A stretch of DNA of 64,000 bases from Branchiostoma floridae. Taxonomy: Eukaryota; Chordata; Leptocardii; Amphioxiformes; Branchiostomatidae. The position numbers and the translations under genes were made by a program. The notes under the pieces were generated by a model. It made no database searches and was not told the DNA's origin. It saw only the letters and a list, made by a program, of their open reading frames with translations. Positions 25,253 to 36,900 of this stretch are shown piece after piece (position 1 is the first letter of the stretch; the number at the start of each line of letters is the position of its first letter). The stretch is taken from the NCBI RefSeq assembly GCF_000003815.2, contig NC_049994.1, forward strand, positions 1,834,643 through 1,898,642, read 5' to 3'.

Positions 25253-26379
25253 TCAATTTTGAGGACAGGTGGACTGGGGGGGCACTTTCATCCAACAGAA
25301 AACCATGACCTTACACTTTTCCGCATTGAGGAGCATGTGGTTTAGTTTGGCCCAGTCACTAAACGTGTCAAGCTCACTCTGTAAGATGGAAGGTTCACTG
25401 TGATGACGTGACTCAGCCATAGAGAGGTCATCAACGAACTTCCATTCTTGTACCAGTGCTTCTCTCAGTGCGTCGTCAAAGACGGCCAGAAATATAATCG
25501 GACCAAGAAGTGTACCTTGAGGTACTGAACATGACAGACTTTCCCAGTCCGAGAGTAAGCTGTCGTACCGCACTCGCTGACGTCGGTTGGAGAGAAAGTT
25601 ACTGATCCATGGAATTAGACAAGGTGACGCTCCAAGCTTTAACAACTTATTTATCGCTGCGGTATGATCGATTCTGTCAAACGCTTTTGAGAAATCCGTC
25701 ATGACCATGGTCGTAATGTTTCCCAGTTTGTCGGATTCCTTGGTCACGTAGTCTAACAAACTGACAAGATACTGTGCGGTTGATCGCCCCTTAAGACTTC
25801 CGTATTGCTGAGGGTCAAGCGACGGTCGGATGTCCCGTAGAAGCCACTTAGATACAAAAGTCTCAGCAACTTTGGCAAGCTGTGAGGTCAAGGACACCGG
25901 ACGCAGTTTACTGATTGATGGTGGCTGTGACTTCGGCAGCGGGACTACTATCGCGTCCTTCCACTGTTGTGGCACGTACCCTTCCTTCAGTGATGCGTTG
26001 AGAATGTCTGCGAGAGGTGTACTAAACTCACAGGCAAACTCTCGCAAGACTCGGGAACTCAGTTGGTCAGGACCGGGAGCTTTCCCCACTTTCAGTTTTC
26101 TCAAAATGTTGTAAACATCCCAGGGGAAGACCTCTGGCGGTGGGGCTCTGCATGGCATGTACGCTGGCAGTAGTGTCGGGTCTAGGCAAGGTCGACCTTG
26201 AGCCACAGAAGCAAACTGTTGGTTTATGTGGTTGGCGATGAAGAGAGAGTCGGCGGTCACATTGCCAGGAATGTTGACCAGGACGTCCTTGTGTTGCATG
26301 TTTAACATAGTCCTCAGTTCTCGGTACCATGTAGCTGGATCCTCTCTTTTCAGTTTTCTTACACGTTCAAAGTAGTACG
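25253..26379 (-). pseudogene. Reverse transcriptase domain of the CR1/L2 element
   Basis: The frame contains reverse transcriptase signatures in order: GPDQLSSRVL, LRPVSLTS, TDFSKAFDRIDH with the motif A aspartate, SVPQGTLLGPIIF, and an FVDD box in place of the usual Y(A/V)DD. An open frame extends upstream to 26554, but its first ~55 residues are host flank read through the target duplication. It ends early at 25253 because of the homopolymer frameshift. The enzyme would normally copy element RNA at the nicked target; this copy lacks the endonuclease. Confidence 0.85.
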
Positions 26380-26583
26380 CACATGATTGTGAACTTTCAA
26401 CACTATAGGGGGCAGTGACATCTGGAAAGAGAGAGCGGACTTGGTCCGAGCAAATTTGAATGTGACAATGATGATTCATGCATTGGATACATGTATTCAA
26501 ATACTTCTGAAAATGGAAACGACCAATAATAAAGAATCCATGGATACATTGCAATGTTGTTTTTCTGTGAGTTCATTCTTATA

Positions 26584-26970
26584 TTGCAATGTTGTTTTTC
26601 TGTGAAAGTTCGTTTACTCATGTTTTAAGAGGAGGGGCGAAGCTTGTAGAAAATAGTTATAATTAGGATATATCATTGTTTATCTGTTGTCATTAACTTT
26701 ATATCAAACTTAATGCATACTATTTTTGCTGCAGTACCAAGTTCACATACCAGGGGGGCCAAGATTGACCTTGACCGTTGCCTTCCTAACACCTACTTAC
26801 ATACCAAATACAAAAAAAAAACAAAAAAAAAACTATTCCTACATTTTTCATGGAGATAACAAGACAACTGGTTGTCCAAAACCCCAACGAGAGACCCATA
26901 AAAGAGCCATGGCCTACCCGGAACGCAACATCTGGAACAGTCTACAACCAGACATACGCATAGTCTCAAC
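26584..26970. other. Spacer start, no gene
   Basis: Directly inside the left arm. It has a local duplication of ATATTGCAATGTTGTTTTTC next to the arm edge and a dispersed-repeat fragment near 26730-26810 (GCTGCAGTACCAAGTTCACATA-type) with an A-rich run. No coding support. Confidence 0.45.
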
Positions 26971-27396
26971 TAGGGCTGTGTATCGGTACAGCGTACCGGT
27001 ACAAAAGCGGTTTTTCTTATTGGACCGGTCCAGAAAAACCGGACCTGAAAAAATTAGGTGACCGGATGTTGGACCGGTTAGAAATTTAACAGATTATTTT
27101 ATCAGGCATTCACACGTTTTGGCGCTTGCAGGTGGAAGAAAATAACAAGAGCAAAGTCGAGTAGAGTTTATAGTAATTTCTACCAAGTTTTACAGCGAAT
27201 CGCACAGGTGTAGTTAGCGTTGTATGATTTTAAAACGCCAGTGTAAGTCTAATACTCCACCAAAGAGATTTATTTGTAGTGGAATGGACCATTGGTATGA
27301 GTCATACTGCATCAGGTTCAGGTCCGGACCTGAACCTGATCCTTTGGACCTGAACCGGACCTGGACCTGAATTTTCTGTACCGGTACCCACCCCTA
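26971..27396. mobile_element. hAT-type MITE with 8-bp target duplication
   Basis: The ends TAGGGCTGTGTATCGGTAC and the complement of TAGGGGTGGGTACCGGTAC are terminal inverted repeats. The 8-bp duplication GTCTCAAC lies at 26963-26970 and 27397-27404. The 8-bp duplication and the TAGGGGTGGG end fit hAT elements. The interior is full of GGACCGG/CCGGTCC motifs and has no transposase. Confidence 0.8.
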
Positions 27397-27892
27397 GTCT
27401 CAACTCTAAGAGACCATAACGTTACCTGTACTATAAGGTCTCATTACACAATTAGATCGTCCTATTGAATTCAATGCTTTAACACACAACTTCCATGGCC
27501 GCAAATCCAATTAAAACACCGTGTATCTGGAGATGTTTTGCTTTCAATTGTTAGGCAATAAAGAATTGTAACCCAAATCTAGCCGACAAAACAATTTCTA
27601 TCACATTTCAAAATGCACCTAGCCGCTATCCGCTAGAGGTCGTCTTGAATACCCTGGGCCTGACCGGAGCACTCAGTACAAATAAACGTAAACGTCCGAG
27701 GATCGATCGGGTCACGAAACTTTCGTGCTTGATCATGCCAATAATACGCAAGCTTTCATCTAAATTCCTTTTCATATTAGTTATGGTTTATTATCATATA
27801 GCCAGACCCCGCGGACCAATCAGAAGTATCCGTTCCACGTTGGTTATGACGCCATAACACAAAGATTCAGGCCAGGCAGGAGGGTATCGCTT

Positions 27893-27950
27893 CTCTGATT
27901 GGTCAGAATGAATCGACACCGGCACGATTCATTTTGACCAATCAAAAGTA
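27893..27950. repeat. Short inverted repeat
   Basis: TGATTGGTCAGAATGAATCG pairs with CGATTCATTTTGACCAATCA around a 9-base loop (ACACCGGCA). A small foldback; function unknown. Confidence 0.6.
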
Positions 27951-28308
27951 GCGATACACACAAGAAAGTAAGGTTTATGCAGGCATTGAGCAATAAAAAG
28001 GAGCGAAACATATGCCAGAGTAGAGGGAATAAGTACAGACTGCAAGGGGGAATGGCTCCTTCTAACATTGATAATGAGTTTTGTTATTGAACTTGAACTT
28101 CTAAAAAGCCTGCAATATGTTTCGAATATTTTCTGTGGAAATTTTTTTTTCAAAATGCAATGTGTAATCTCCTTACCAAAGAATGCACCGAAGAACAAAT
28201 GTAAATTTTCAAAAATTCGACAAAGGAATTCACACGTATAGTACCAAGAGATCTATGCGTCATACATGAGTTTGCAAGTTTGTGTAGGCTATATGATAAT
28301 AACGTTAA

Positions 28309-28472
28309 TGACCCGCCTGTTCCTCGGTGTACATGGTGTCATAACGCCTGGTCCTTTGCTATAACCACCTCATAAAACCACCTCGTTCGCTTCGCTCACA
28401 TCTGTGGTTTTATTCGATGGTTATAGCAAAGGACCAGGCGTTATGACACAATATACACCTCGGGGCGGGTCA
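28309..28472. mobile_element. Foldback MITE with TTAA ends
   Basis: A near-palindromic 164-bp element runs from TGACCCGCC to GGCGGGTCA, with TTAA at 28305-28308 and 28473-28476. The arms share GGTGTCATAACGCCTGG, CCTTTGCTATAACCA and TAAAACCAC, around a loop of about 30 bases. TTAA duplication suggests piggyBac or Kolobok mobilisation. It differs in sequence from the CCCTATTCAGACC family. Confidence 0.75.
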
Positions 28473-28479
28473 TTAACCC

Positions 28480-30800
28480 TTAATTAACGGGAATATATGG
28501 TCCACCTAAAACCACGATTTGCGGGCCATATAAGTTTTTTTCGGATTCCTTTAGATTATTACAGGAATGAGACCTTAACGCTACCCAATAAATCCGGCTA
28601 ACGTAAACTACTAGAGCTCAGTCTTCTGTTGACTGTGGTGGAGTTACACTAGTGAGGGCTGGTTGAGACTATTGAAATCACCATTGGCCAAGTACTGTGT
28701 ATGTGTCGCCACCTCAAACGAATGACGAAGCCTCGTTAGGATGCTTTACACATAAAAAAAATTCAGCCACTTTTCCATGTCAAATTCTGCGTGTTCACGC
28801 TGTAGTATGGTAAGGTGCTGATCTGATGTCAATGACCGATCATAATCATCGCTACACATGAATGGAGCGGTGGCCCGGTTATTTATAGTCGAGAGAATTT
28901 TCTAGTGAGCAGAAGTCAATCACAGCCTTCAACCTTAGCCTATGGTAACGCACGATAAACACTGTCAGCTGTCAACAGAATAAAAAGAGAAAGAGAGTCA
29001 TTGTTGTTGTTAAAGTTATCGGAGGATTGACGTCTGACTCCAAGCTTTAAATAAACACAAGCTTGGATGTTAAAATTTTGCCGTGCACGTAACACGCTCA
29101 GATGACTACTTCAGGGGTTATCTTCACATGATGTGGACCTGTTTCCCTTCTGAGTTTCAGATCACAGTAGGGTTTTCATTTACCCCTCCAAGTTTCAACC
29201 TTTAGAGCTATGGCTCCCACTGAGAGAGAGTAGACTACTCTTATGAGAGATGTTATCACTAATTATAACTGACCTACCAAGGGGAACCGCCCTTGACTGA
29301 AGTTGTCTGTTCTATTGTCTTGCACGTAGCCGTAAAGGTCGCCCAGGCAAACACGCCCATTGGAAATGCCGAACAGATAGAAAGACGGTCACAGAGAGAA
29401 GAATCTTCGCCGCTGCATTACGTTACATACTGATTCAGAAATTGTGCTGGCACGGAGGTCTAGGCTGACGTACACACACCTCAGTGAAGTATTGTACCCT
29501 TTCGTCAGGTTCTGAAATGGGCATCATGAAGGCCAGGTAAGGTTAACGTTAAGTACACTTAAGTACACTCTGAGACAACGAAGGCTTATGATAGATATTT
29601 ATATATCCATCAGTACACCATATAGTAAATTCGACTCAATTTCATTTACCCAAGAGCTCGGAGATTCACACAGTCGTGGCGGTGGGTCCGTATGAATTCG
29701 TCCTAGATCGTCTTCATATCACTTTATTATAATGCCCTGTGCGTGTATGTCGGCATGTTGTATGTCAACTTCTCACCAAGCGTCGATATATCGTATTCTA
29801 CAATTCGGATTAGTGTAGGAAACTCCCGAATAGAATAGTACAAAATAAGTCAGCCACAAACCTAAACCGCGTACCGCGTACCGGTAGTTCAAAGGTGACA
29901 GACTTCTTAAAGGCAAAAACCAAGTCTGGTGGCTATGGTAATTTGTACAAAGTCTCCTTTGCGACACAACTTTGTACACAATTTCACTTCTTTTAACATT
30001 TTCAAAAATCCTTTTGCTTACTACTGAGCATTTGAGCTATTTCCCCACATTTTTCAGAGTGAACACTTCAACACTGAATGCTTTTCACAGAAATAGCTAC
30101 ACATTTTGCATTTATTTTATAAGGCATCACCGTTCCAGTTCGATCCTAGCTAATATGTCTGTGCCCCTAGTCCAGACGAACTTCGTTGCCCATTTTCAGA
30201 CTTTGAAGTATCAATTCTTCTTTTTTATATTAAAAGTCTATTATTTGATAGAGCCAGTGGGACCATGGTAGAGATAGTTATCATTGATAATTTCTCCATG
30301 GTTTGTCATCCATGGGTTAGATTTTAATGTGTATCAGATTTTTACGGATGAAGATTTCTAATAAACATGTTAAGTAAGCCTGTAAGTTATGCGTAATTCA
30401 GCCTCCCCGGTTGCGCTATATTAACGAAAGTAACCATGCATTCATAACATCTTACAGACATTACTTATTCAGACGTCAGAAAAGCAGGTAGTTCTGTACC
30501 TATCCAGAACCGTGCCTGTTGTATGATTCAACTTTACCAAATATTGTGTTAGAAACTTAAGAATTAAACAGTTAATTTGTTTTACGTGTGCTAAACATCA
30601 CACTTATGTCACATCGTGGAGATTTCCGATTTCTGCACGCTTGACTAAAGGGCAGAGGCGTAGTGATTTGCGGCGTGACCGAGTCACTTTAAAACGTCAT
30701 CATCACCTTTTTGCTCACACAGAATCTGATCCTCGACACCATGGTGCTTTTCATGTCTTATTCTGGGTTTGTAGGCAGTCTAAATGCTGATTGAGAGTAG
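28480..30800. other. Gene-free stretch
   Basis: Only short frames with no domain or splice context. No clear tandem or inverted repeat was recognised. Confidence 0.4.
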
Positions 30801-30802
30801 TT

Positions 30803-31098
30803 TACAAATTTTGTTTTGGTAGGCGTTGCTGGTTGGGTTCTTCAGGTTATTCACACCAAGCCCCGGGCGGTTTAGGAGCAAAGGGCGGCAGTAGTGTAAC
30901 ATGTTCAGCGTGGCGCGCGCGTGCAGTTTCTGTCTTGGTGTGATGGTGTACAAGTAATCTACAAGCAGATGTGTGGCTGCTGACCGAAAGTTTCGCGTCC
31001 TTTAACAGTTGGCGTCGGAGTCCATTTATCACCGATCATAGAACGAACGAAAGATGGAATACTTACCAAACGTACTCAGAAGGACATTCGACCATATT
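30803..31098. repeat. Dispersed ~290-bp repeat, copy 1
   Basis: Matches 32542-32828 in the same orientation. Shared blocks include TTTTGTTTTGGTAGGCGTTG, CAGCGTGGCGCGCGCGTGCA, GTACAAGTAATCTACAAGCA and ACCATATTC at the end. No coding capacity is conserved between copies. It abuts the 3' tail of a retroelement. Confidence 0.7.
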
Positions 31099-31111
31099 CA
31101 GCATCAGTATC

Positions 31112-31920
31112 ATACAAATACAAATACAAATCTTTATTGACACGATAAAAGTGCATCGGTATGGATACGTCAACATTTTAGATCTAGCGTGACATTTATA
31201 CTATTGTTTCTACCTTATAAGCATTCGTGGATATATTTGCCTACTTGTACACTATGAGGATTGTCGCCTCCCAGAATGTAGTTGATTTTATCTATCGAAC
31301 AGAGTATTCTTTAGAGTTAGCGGAAAGTAATGTGAACAGCTGTACGTTTGTCATTATATCGTCAACAATCTATAACAAAGTGACGTTCGTCTTCGATCTC
31401 ATTTAGGCAGAAAGGACAAAACCTCTGGTCACGGGGAATTTTGGTATATCTTCTGGCTTCTATATTTAGATTGTGACTAACGTTACATATTCTTATCTTT
31501 GTGATTGCTCGACGAAGTTCAAAACTGTGTACATTCGAGAGATAATTTTTTGTCCGGATCTTTCTAATTCCTTTTTTTGAATTATTCTGGATGGAAGAAT
31601 GCCATTTTTGTATGTATATATCCTGTAAACGGAGTCGTAATTGGTCAGTTAGCATGTCAACATGATACAACCTCGAGTTTGTTCATACATGCCCAAAACC
31701 ATTATAGTTGAGAATGTCAGTTACGTGATTCGTCGAATCATATTCACCGGAAAGTAAGACATCATATGCTTCATCGAGTAAAGAATCTTCGGGTAAGTTT
31801 GCTAGACGGTGCCAGTATTTGATTAATTGTAGCTCAGCATTAATTAAAATGGGAAAGGTTCCTAACTCACCACGAGTGCCGTCATTTGATGATTTTTGCA
31901 TGTATTCCGAATAAATGTTT
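31112..31920 (-). mobile_element. 5'-truncated non-LTR retrotransposon, C-terminal fragment
   Basis: Two minus-strand frames (31901-31683, then 31670-31362) read ELGTFPILINAELQLIKYWH, then LSNVHSFELRRAITKIRICN, and a zinc-knuckle-like CPFCLNEIEDERHFVIDC. Such a C-terminal Cys/His region follows the reverse transcriptase of several metazoan non-LTR families. The 3' end shows a short TTTGTA-type tandem tail (31112-31130). The reverse transcriptase core is absent. Confidence 0.7.
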
Positions 31921-31949
31921 TTGGAAACTCATGTCAATTGACGGGTTAT

Positions 31950-32395
31950 AGTCTTGTTTCTACAATTGTGGCAAAAAGCCTTGTTTCTACTAGCGCGACG
32001 AAAAGCCTTCTTTCTACTAGCGCGACGAAAATCCTAGTTTCTACTAGCGCGGCAAAAGGCCTTGTTTCTACTAGCGCGGCAAAAAGCCTTGTTTCTACTA
32101 ACTCGGCGAAAAGCATTGTTTCTACTAGCGGGGCAAAAAGCCTTGTTTCTTCTTGCGCGGTGAAAGGTCTTGTTTTTAATAGCGCGACGAAAAGCCTTGT
32201 TTCTACTAGTGGGACGAAAAGTCTTGTTTCTACTAGCGCGGCTAAAAGCCTTGTTTCTACTAGCGCGGCCAAAAAAACCCTGTTGCTACTACCGCTGCGA
32301 AAAGCCTCGTTTTTACTAGCCCCACCAGAGGTGTTGTTGCCACCAGCGCGACTAGAAGTGTTGTTGCCACCAGCACAGCAAAAAGCCGCACGGGA
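31950..32395. repeat. 27-bp minisatellite, about 16 units
   Basis: Units like TTGTTTCTACTAGCGCGACG-AAAAGCC repeat with substitutions but almost no length change. Because 27 is 9 codons, open frames run along it on both strands: plus VSTSAAKSL-type, minus VETRLFAAL-type. The last units near 32290-32390 are more diverged. I read it as non-coding. Confidence 0.85.
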
Positions 32396-32541
32396 AGACG
32401 CAAGTCTCCTTGATTATCAGGCCACTGTTAGAGTAGTAATTACGCTCTTCTCTCCAGTGCATTGCCATGCATTCGATTGAACATCTACATATAAGTCAAG
32501 GATGGATGTAAATTTTGTAATGCAGGGGGCAGAATGGTCTT

Positions 32542-32828
32542 TTAAATTTGTTTTGGTGGGCGTTGCTCGTTGGGCTCTTCAGATGATTCACACCAAGGCC
32601 CCGGGTGGTATAGGGGCAAAGGGGGACAGTGTTCAGCGTGGCGCGCGCGTGCAGTTTCTGTCTTGGTGTGGTGGTGTACAAGTAATCTACAAGCAGATGT
32701 GTGACTGCTGACTGAAAGTTTCGTGTTTGGCGTTGGAGCCATTTTATGACCGATGGAAAGAAGAACGTGTCTTGAGTTCATACATGGCAGACTTCAGACA
32801 AACCTCAGACAAACATTCCACCATATTC
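32542..32828. repeat. Dispersed ~290-bp repeat, copy 2
   Basis: The second copy of the repeat at 30803-31098. It is flanked by a diverged direct repeat of about 45 bases (AAGTCAA, then GTAATGCAGG and CAGAATG) at about 32494-32540 and 32842-32890. This resembles an imperfect long duplication around the insertion. Confidence 0.65.
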
Positions 32829-32889
32829 GGTTGGCCATCGACATAGAAGTCAACGATGTATATGAATTTCGCAATGCAGGCATCAGAAT

Positions 32890-33816
32890 GTTTTCCTTTG
32901 CAGCAACGGTGATTTGTGTTTAGTGCCAAACCTCAATAGGTTAAGGGCTCAGGCACTAGGTAAGGCTTAGGTCACGTTTTATAACCGGGGCCCGACCGGG
33001 ATGTTTCAAGAGACGAAAAATTACGATGTATACCTAGAAATCTGCACAAATCATGCCCATGAATTGTGACATTTCTTTGTATTTTGATGCAGTTTGTATC
33101 ATTCGTTTCGTTCTCGAAAGCTGCCCGGCCGGGCCCCGGTTAGGAAATAGGACCTAAGCCTATGGCCAATTAAGGGGGTCATTTTCTAGGTGCAGGTGCA
33201 GGTGGTTTGTGGCTAGCTGGTTGGTGGCTGATAGCTTTTGGCTCCTCAGTGGGCAGGGGCGCCGCTCCTTTACTACTAAGCTACTGTGTTGCGGCGAGTA
33301 CCTGTAAACTGCCATTATCTGCACAGTCACAGGTACTTGACTAATCTAGCTATGGTCTTCCGACATACACTTACTACAAGACGTCCATGCGAAACAACAA
33401 ATTCATATTCTTATGCTGTGAATATTGCTATGCATTGTGACAACTTCTTAATGTATCTCAACCTATGGTGTAGAAATCAAATTTTATTCATCAGTTTCTA
33501 GGTACTGTTAAGGCAACACCATCGTGATAGCGATGACTTCATTGGTTTACATGTATTGCATACCCGCGTTGTTTAAGCACGGTCCTACAGTCTCTTGGCC
33601 GCACCTGAGGCAATTACTGTCGTATTGAGGTCATCTGAGTGTCGCCGAATGGCAGCTCGCTCCAGATCCTTGTGATTTAGCACCGCCTATTGTAAGCTCC
33701 TCGCAATTCAGCCCCTGGCTGCCAAGAGGGACTAGTCGGCTCACCCATTAAGTAACAATAGAAATTCTAAAGACAGAGGAAAAACAAACACTACTGAACC
33801 CTTACCCTCTCCCCAG
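32890..33816. other. Upstream of the lectin-peroxidase gene, first exon not found
   Basis: The first recognisable exon begins at a splice acceptor, so a start-codon exon should lie further upstream, here or beyond. I could not identify it. Small frames here (for example 33286-33501) lack a plausible signal-peptide start joined to a matching donor. Confidence 0.35.
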
Positions 33817-33944
33817 TTTTTTGGCAGTCCTACTGGCCATGGTTGCCATAGTTACCAGTCATGGTCCGACTGAAAAGCAACTTCAGGAAGCCGTCGCCTT
33901 AGCGACTGTGGAATTGAACCGACCATCATCTGCAGCGGCTCGGG
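33817..33944 (+). CDS. Lectin-peroxidase exon: signal core and N-terminal helix
   Basis: Acceptor CCCCAG ends at 33816; donor is G/GTAAGC after 33944 (phase 1). It encodes a hydrophobic run, then GPTEKQLQEAVALATVELNR, which resembles the helical N-terminal region before invertebrate peroxidase domains. It starts mid-codon, so an upstream exon with the ATG is implied. Confidence 0.7.
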
Positions 33945-36900
33945 GTAAGCCGTTTTCTTCTGTTAACCCCCTTTCACACGAGAGCACTAAGGAGCCGTGT
34001 TGTATCCAACTTTCGTCAGTATCTAACTTTCGTAATATGCCGAATCCTGGATATCCAGGAATCGTCCTGAGCAGAAGGACGATTCCTGGATATCCAGAAA
34101 TCGTCGCAAACAGGACGTTTCCTGGATAGACGACGGTGTTTATCCAGAACGTGTACGTGGGGGTGGAGCTTCCTGTTTTCGAGGGAGGAGACTATGCGGA
34201 GGGCGGGGGCATGTTGTTTTTGTCAGAAAGCCGCTATCTTTGTATCTCCCGGCAAGAAGATCGTGTAGTTTATTCTATTGATCCTGGTGTTACAGAACTT
34301 AAACGAATGTTGATAATGATACTTTGATGTTTACATGTTACTTACGTATCAGGCCCAAAATTCATTTTGTGTAATGAATTAACAAATGGCAGTCAAGATG
34401 GGATAAAGTTTACTGTTGTTTTCCGTATAGCGACACATTCACGGTAACGTGTTAATAGCATCCAGATGGCGTCCCTTTGTCACACAAGGCTTGGTCCACA
34501 TCCTGGATATCCAGGAAACGGCTTGAACAGGAGGACGAATCCTGGATATCCAGAAAACGGCCTGAACAGGAGGACGATTCCTGGATATCCAGAAAACGGC
34601 CTGAACGCCTGACGAAAATAAGGAATTCTCCCGCCATTTTTGATTTGCGAGCAAGCGGTCACTGTGGGTCACGCACGCACCGCAATGGTATCCTGCACCG
34701 CGGGTGTCCCGTAATACTCTGAACGCATGTCTAAAGACAACCGTTGTCCACAACGATAGACAATAACAGTCGCACGATTATATATGTGTTGTGTGTTTGA
34801 AGTTGTTTTTCGTGTAGCGTCACATTCTATTTACGTGTTAGTAGCATTCAGATGACGTCCTATCATGGGGAGGGCAGCGGTCACTTCCGGGTTTTAATCT
34901 CTCGCAACTTGAGGTCTCACGAGGTCGACCCATATATGGAAACATGGGCGTGCATAATAATGTTTTCTGTCCTGTCAATCACCATGATTGACGGCACCGG
35001 AAGTACGAATCCTGGATATCTAGTTTTCGTAAGGTTTTTTGACGATTCCTGGAGCCGCCGAAAAGTAGATGCGACAAGCCGGAATGCCGTTGGAATAAAA
35101 TTTCTTGTCTATTCCTGGCACTTCCTGGCAATTCGTAGTGTGTTCTATTTGCATTCCAGCTATCTGTGCCCGTTCTTTTGGCTAGCCCGAAAGTTTTTGA
35201 CATGTTCAAAACTGTCGAGGTGCATTTGAAGTGGAGAAATATCGAATGGCATTCATAGTGGATTTTAAGTGTATTCTAATTATTCTAACTGCAATCTGAC
35301 CGCATTCTGCGGCATCCCAACATTATTCGAGATATTCTTATCTCATTCGATGGAGAATCAAAACGGCAAGCCTTCTCGAATCCTGCCCGAATGTGGCCGA
35401 ATGAATATCTGGAATGCAGTCGGAATGTCTAGAATACACGAATGCACAGAAATAGAAAAAAATTTTCATTCCGACGGCATTCTGACTCATTCCTTCTCGT
35501 GTGAAGGGACTATAAGGTCCATTTGGAAGTCCCACCCGAATGGTCTCGAATGTGGCACGAATTTTGCAAATACTTCATTCCGATTGGTTCTGCTTGATTC
35601 CTGCTGATTCGGTTTCAATGTAAAGATATTCTTACACGTTTGCGTAAGCAAGCAAATTCTATTTTACCTAAAACGCATCCAGTGCAATCATTCCGCGAAT
35701 AGATATCTTTTTGGCAGAGTATCACACAGCTGTGGAGGGTCATGCATCCTCCTTTATTCTGATTGGAAAAAAGAAATTTGATTTCCTGGCATGTCGTTCC
35801 GTCAGCCAGCACCCATCTTGACTTGCACCAGTTTATCTCTTGTTTTGTCCACCGCTATCGGCTGAGGGATAGGTAATTCGATTCACGATTGTACAAGTCA
35901 GGACTGGATTTACCATTGTTTTTGGTATGGGTAAAGTTTGCAGCCGAAGAAAGCGTTTCATCGGTGCGATATTCAGGGTGCACGACGTTGCGTCAATGTA
36001 GTAACATCTTCTTCCCACAAATTTTAACTAAACAAAAAAAATGTTTATGGCTCGTCTCATTGAAATGTAAAAAATGTTGTCGCCTGACTTTACGACTTGA
36101 TATTGAGCAAATCATAGACAGTATGACAGGTCACTTTAATTGTTTTGCACATCCCCTGTATTGTTTTACAAAAGATACACCACAACATTCATATTGGTTC
36201 ATGGCATTGAAGGTTATTAAAGCCTCGGGTGGCATTTCAACCCCTAAAAATTGGCTGTCGCCTAAGAAGAATTGAAACAGTAACCAAAAATGGAACAATT
36301 CAGTCCCAAAATGATTGTTCGGTAGATGAAACCAGGTACCCACTGAGCGGGAAACCAGGCCCTCTGTCCCATCACGTCAGATCGCTCCTGTCACTGATCC
36401 TGGAGGCTGTGTGAGAGGTTTGCGCCTGTCGCCAAATTCGGTAACAAACGTTACCACCGTCGGTAACAAACGTTACGAGTGCGATGGTTGTCACGGTTAT
36501 ATTATCCACGTGCAGTTTTTCTGGTTTTCTGAAGAAACAGAAAAAGGGTCATTGACTGCCATTTGTATCCCATCTTGCTCACAAAATGTTGTACAGAAAT
36601 TACTGTAACAAACGTTACCATTGTTTAATGCTTTCTAAGCATTTTGTCTGACCCGGTGCAAAATGCTGCCCACTTTTTAAATGACCCTAGGGAAGTCAAC
36701 TGATGTATAAATGAAGTAGCCAACAATGTTAATCCTTTTGAAGAAAAAGGTTTAAGTTTACCGGTAACGTTTGTTACCTACCCTGTAATGCATTACCAAT
36801 GGGATCGAAAATAATAAGTTGCCATTTTTTGGCTATGGTTAAAAGAGGAATTTTCCTTAAAAAAAACAGGTAGTTTTCACTGAAAATAAAGCCGATTTAT

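Larger units (their letters stand above)
24458..26379 (-). mobile_element. 5'-truncated CR1/L2-type non-LTR retrotransposon
   Basis: The element is inserted in the left arm only. A 10-bp target duplication (CACATGATTG) flanks it at 24448-24457 and 26380-26389. The right arm holds the empty site at about 52259-52270. Its 3' end carries seven ATTC units (GAAT on the plus strand, 24457-24484), like CR1/L2-clade tails. The endonuclease and 5' part are missing, so it is dead on arrival. Coding is split by a 1-nt shift in a G7 run (25276-25282). Confidence 0.9.
15712..26583 (+). repeat. Left arm of large inverted duplication
   Basis: The arm matches 52070-60772 in reverse complement. It starts at AGTGGATACTATATGAAA (15712) and last matches at the GTTCATTCTTA stretch near 26583. 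Similarity is high throughout, highest in the LRR gene and lower, with indels, in flanks. Two insertions are private to this arm: a piggyBac-like MITE (21431-22077) and a CR1/L2-type element (24458-26379). The edges were set by eye. Confidence 0.85.

Noticed and set aside
31896-32480. 194-aa repeat protein on the plus strand
   Set aside because: A by-product of the 27-bp minisatellite, which is open in several frames on both strands, with no start context or flanking domain.
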